Shown: piece by piece, positions 62,129-64,000 of the stretch | Numbering within the stretch: position 1 is the stretch's first letter | How the letters are laid out: the number at the start of each line of letters is the position of its first letter | NCBI RefSeq assembly: GCF_000308795.1 | Contig: NZ_BAGK01000106.1 | Coordinates: 1 to 64,000 of the forward strand | From: Nocardia thailandica NBRC 100428 | GTDB lineage: Bacteria; Actinomycetota; Actinomycetes; Mycobacteriales; Mycobacteriaceae | Direction of reading: 5' to 3' | DNA length: 64,000 nucleotides | Notes under the pieces: model-generated | Told to the model about the DNA's origin: nothing | Database searches by the model: none | What the model saw: only the letters and a program-made list of their open reading frames with translations | Program-made: the position numbers and the translations under genes

Positions 62129-63226
62129 TCAGGGGATCAGCAACTGGCGCAGCTGGGCGCCGCCGGCGAGATCCGTCAGGGCCTGCGCCGCCTCGTCGAG
62201 CGGCCTGCGGGCGGTGATCAGCTCGTCGAGGAGAAGTTCGCCGCTCATGTACAGGTCGACCAGCTTCGGGATGTCGAACTGCGGCCGGATGCTGCCGTAG
62301 TTGGAACCGAGGATCCGCGCGTCCATCTCGGCGAGCGCGAGCGGCTCGAAGGAGGCCGTGGCGCCCGCAGCCGGAAGTCCGACGACGACGGCGGCACCGC
62401 CCAGGCCGAGTGCGCGGATCGCGGCCTCGGTGGTGCTCACATGCCCGATCGCGTCGAACGCGAAGTCCACCCCGTCGGGCATCAGGTCGCGCAACGCCTC
62501 GACCGCGTCCGCACCGTCGAGACCGATCGCGTCGGTGGCGCCGAAGGTCTTCGCGAGCGCGGCCCGTTCGGGGGAGAGATCGACGGCGACGATCCGCTCC
62601 GCACCCTGCAGGCGGGCGCCCTGGACGATGTTGAGTCCGACTCCGCCGCAGCCGATCACCGCGACGGTGGATCCGGGCGTCACCTCGGCCGTGTTGACGA
62701 CAGCACCGACGCCGGTCGCTGCGGCGCACCCCACCAGGGCGATGGCATCGAGTGGCGCGTCGTCGCGGACCTTGATCGCGCCGGTCGCGGGGACGACGAC
62801 CTCCTCGGCCCAGGAGGACACTCCGAGGTAGTGATTGACGCGCTGTCCACCACGGCTGAGCCGGCTGGTTCCGTCGAGCAGGCTGCCGGTCGCGTTGACG
62901 ACCGTCGCCACCTGATGGCAGCGGGTCTCCCGCCCGGCGAGGCATGCGCGGCACCTCCCGCAGTAGGGGTTCCACGACAGCACGACGTGGTCGCCCACGG
63001 CGAGGTGCGTGACATCCGGGCCGACCTCGGTGATCACACCCGAGCCCTCGTGACCCGGCACCAGGGGCGCGGGGACCTCCCACTCACCCCGGACGAGGTG
63101 CAGTTCCGAGTGACACACCCCCGCCGCCGCGATCTCGACGCGGACCTCGTTGCGCAGGGGCGCTGCGAGTTCGACGTCCGCGATCTCGACGGACGCGTCC
63201 TTGTGGGTGAACAATGCAGCGCGCAT
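62129..63226 (-). CDS. zinc-dependent alcohol dehydrogenase
   Basis: A 365-aa medium-chain dehydrogenase: catalytic zinc ligands in GVCHSELHLV and GHEGSGVI, structural zinc cysteines in PYCGRCRACLAGRETRC, and NAD motif VIGCGGVGLNIVQGARL. It oxidises a primary or secondary alcohol. It is the first gene of the operon. The start is ATG 63226 because AGGGAG lies 7 nt upstream. It is divergent from the flavin monooxygenase gene. Confidence 0.93.
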   Translation of the reverse strand: MRAALFTHKDASVEIADVELAAPLRNEVRVEIAAAGVCHSELHLVRGEWEVPAPLVPGHEGSGVITEVGPDVTHLAVGDHVVLSWNPYCGRCRACLAGRETRCHQVATVVNATGSLLDGTSRLSRGGQRVNHYLGVSSWAEEVVVPATGAIKVRDDAPLDAIALVGCAAATGVGAVVNTAEVTPGSTVAVIGCGGVGLNIVQGARLQGAERIVAVDLSPERAALAKTFGATDAIGLDGADAVEALRDLMPDGVDFAFDAIGHVSTTEAAIRALGLGGAAVVVGLPAAGATASFEPLALAEMDARILGSNYGSIRPQFDIPKLVDLYMSGELLLDELITARRPLDEAAQALTDLAGGAQLRQLLIP

Positions 63227-63559
63227 GACTCGACTCCCTTGCTGCGCAATGTGATCGGTGGAATCGCGCACAAGACGTTCCCCAGGGCCGCCAGCGGCTC
63301 GGCTGGTTGAAACGTTGTGGCGTGGATCTCACTGTGACGGTTCGGTGGGCGCATCGGCCACAGCATGTTCCAACCATTTGCCCGGAGAGGCGGTGCAGAT
63401 TGCACTCCGCGCCCATGTCGCCCTGCGGCGTGTGCCGGGAGGGGTGAGATTTCCACCACCGCCCTTCGCAAGACGCTGAGATTCGCTGTGGTGTGCGCCA
63501 CATCCGGACCGGCAGCCTGGATACCTCAGGACGCGCTCGGCGCAGGAAGGAAGCGAAGG
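63227..63559. other. divergent promoter region of the catabolic island
   Basis: 333 bp between the alcohol dehydrogenase and monooxygenase starts. It must hold both promoters and is the natural binding region for the PucR-type protein. I see no perfect palindrome or repeat of note. Confidence 0.5.
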
Positions 63560-64000
63560 ATGAGCAACACAGGACCCCACCCGGAGTACTTCGACGTCGT
63601 CATCATCGGCGGTGGGATCTCGGGTATCGGCGCCGCGACGTACATCACCCAGGCGTTCCCCAACAAGAAGGTGGCTCTCCTCGAAGGTCGCGATTCCCTC
63701 GGAGGCACATGGGACCTGTTCAGGTATCCCGGCATCCGCTCCGACTCCGATCTGCACACCTTCGCGTACGAGTTCAAGAGCTGGAAGAACGACAACGCGA
63801 TCGCCGACGCGCCGCTGATCCTCGACTACCTCGCGGAGACCGTCGAGGAGTACGGCCTCGCCGATCGCATGCGCTACCGGCACAAGGTCGTCTCGGCCGC
63901 ATGGTCCAGCGATGACGCCCACTGGCTGCTCGACGTCGATGTGACGGAGGCCGACGGCACCGTGCGCCGTGAGGTCGTCAAGGCGGGCTGGGTGTTCGGC
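63560..64000 (+). CDS. EthA-like flavin monooxygenase (Baeyer-Villiger type), partial
   Basis: The first 147 codons of an FAD/NADPH monooxygenase, open to the window end. The FAD motif VVIIGGGISGIGAATYI and the block SLGGTWDLFRYPGIRSDSDL, then APLILDYLAETVEEYG, match EthA and related Baeyer-Villiger enzymes. Such enzymes turn ketones into esters or lactones, or activate thioamides. The fingerprint FxGxxxHxxxW lies beyond the window, so Baeyer-Villiger activity is not proved. AAGGAAGCGAAGG precedes ATG 63560. Confidence 0.88.
   Translation, partial: MSNTGPHPEYFDVVIIGGGISGIGAATYITQAFPNKKVALLEGRDSLGGTWDLFRYPGIRSDSDLHTFAYEFKSWKNDNAIADAPLILDYLAETVEEYGLADRMRYRHKVVSAAWSSDDAHWLLDVDVTEADGTVRREVVKAGWVFG

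Noticed and set aside
1..64000. CRISPR arrays, tRNA or rRNA genes, insertion sequences, prophage
   Set aside because: No regularly spaced repeats, tRNA-like folds, transposase or integrase motifs were seen on either strand.

Overview
The DNA is very GC-rich, with coding starts split between ATG and GTG, short ATGA/GTGA overlaps inside operons, many lipoproteins with a clear lipobox, a Pkn-type Ser/Thr kinase, a SigF-type sigma factor and an EthA-like flavin monooxygenase. This points to a mycolate actinomycete, most likely Nocardia or a close relative. It looks like ordinary chromosome. I see no tRNA, rRNA, CRISPR array, transposase or phage gene.

Left part (1-20 kb). A class A beta-lactamase lipoprotein gene is divergent from a LysR gene that overlaps a second, signal-less SxxK/SDN/KTG serine hydrolase. 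Next come an AI-2E-type permease, a 5'-truncated remnant, a membrane Ser/Thr kinase with a 26-bp tandem triplication at its stop codon, a lipoprotein, a YczE-type protein and an MHS-family transporter. An operon on the minus strand (15.9 to 9.8 kb) encodes a Bmp-type lipoprotein, a double ATPase, two permeases, an ornithine-cyclodeaminase/mu-crystallin homologue and a guanine/cytosine-type deaminase. It reads as nucleoside or purine uptake and processing. A divergent GntR/FCD regulator and a TATAC-centred palindrome probably control it. A LysR remnant, a LOG-like protein, a LysE exporter and small envelope/stress proteins follow.

Middle (20-41 kb). This holds a Tat-exported protein, TetR, DHFR-like and GYD proteins, and a four-gene ABC operon with two binding-protein paralogues behind a cobalamin riboswitch, so its cargo is probably a corrinoid rather than iron. 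A condensation-domain/GNAT fusion, a PadR regulator, and an IPNS-like dioxygenase divergent from an orphan NMT1-like lipoprotein come next. An HxlR and a nitroreductase gene are joined head to head without their normal 5' ends. A SigF neighbourhood includes a frameshifted APC permease, a catalase-like protein, a KGG stress protein and SigF-like promoters. A compact DNA-alkylation-repair block encodes ECF sigma, Ogt and a 2OG-Fe(II) oxygenase in overlapping frames, with a Tag-type glycosylase beside it.

Right part (41-64 kb). A dehydrogenase/YWTD-propeller pair leads to an Hsp20/MerR pair with a CIRCE-like element, followed by a chain of tiny stress-type genes including an odd cold-shock-domain protein. 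Then come VOC, LuxR, FAD-oxidase, DUF389 and DUF3558-like genes, a canonical CspA, and SnoaL/SDR/AraC genes. From 54.4 kb to the window end lies a catabolic island: a PuuB-like FAD amine oxidase, a PucR regulator, a five-enzyme minus-strand operon (alcohol dehydrogenase, diaminopentanoate-dehydrogenase-like protein, acyl-CoA synthetase, aldehyde dehydrogenase, PhyH-type dioxygenase) and a divergent EthA-like monooxygenase cut by the window edge. Together these could take an amine or ketone substrate to a CoA thioester. The substrate is not readable from the sequence.
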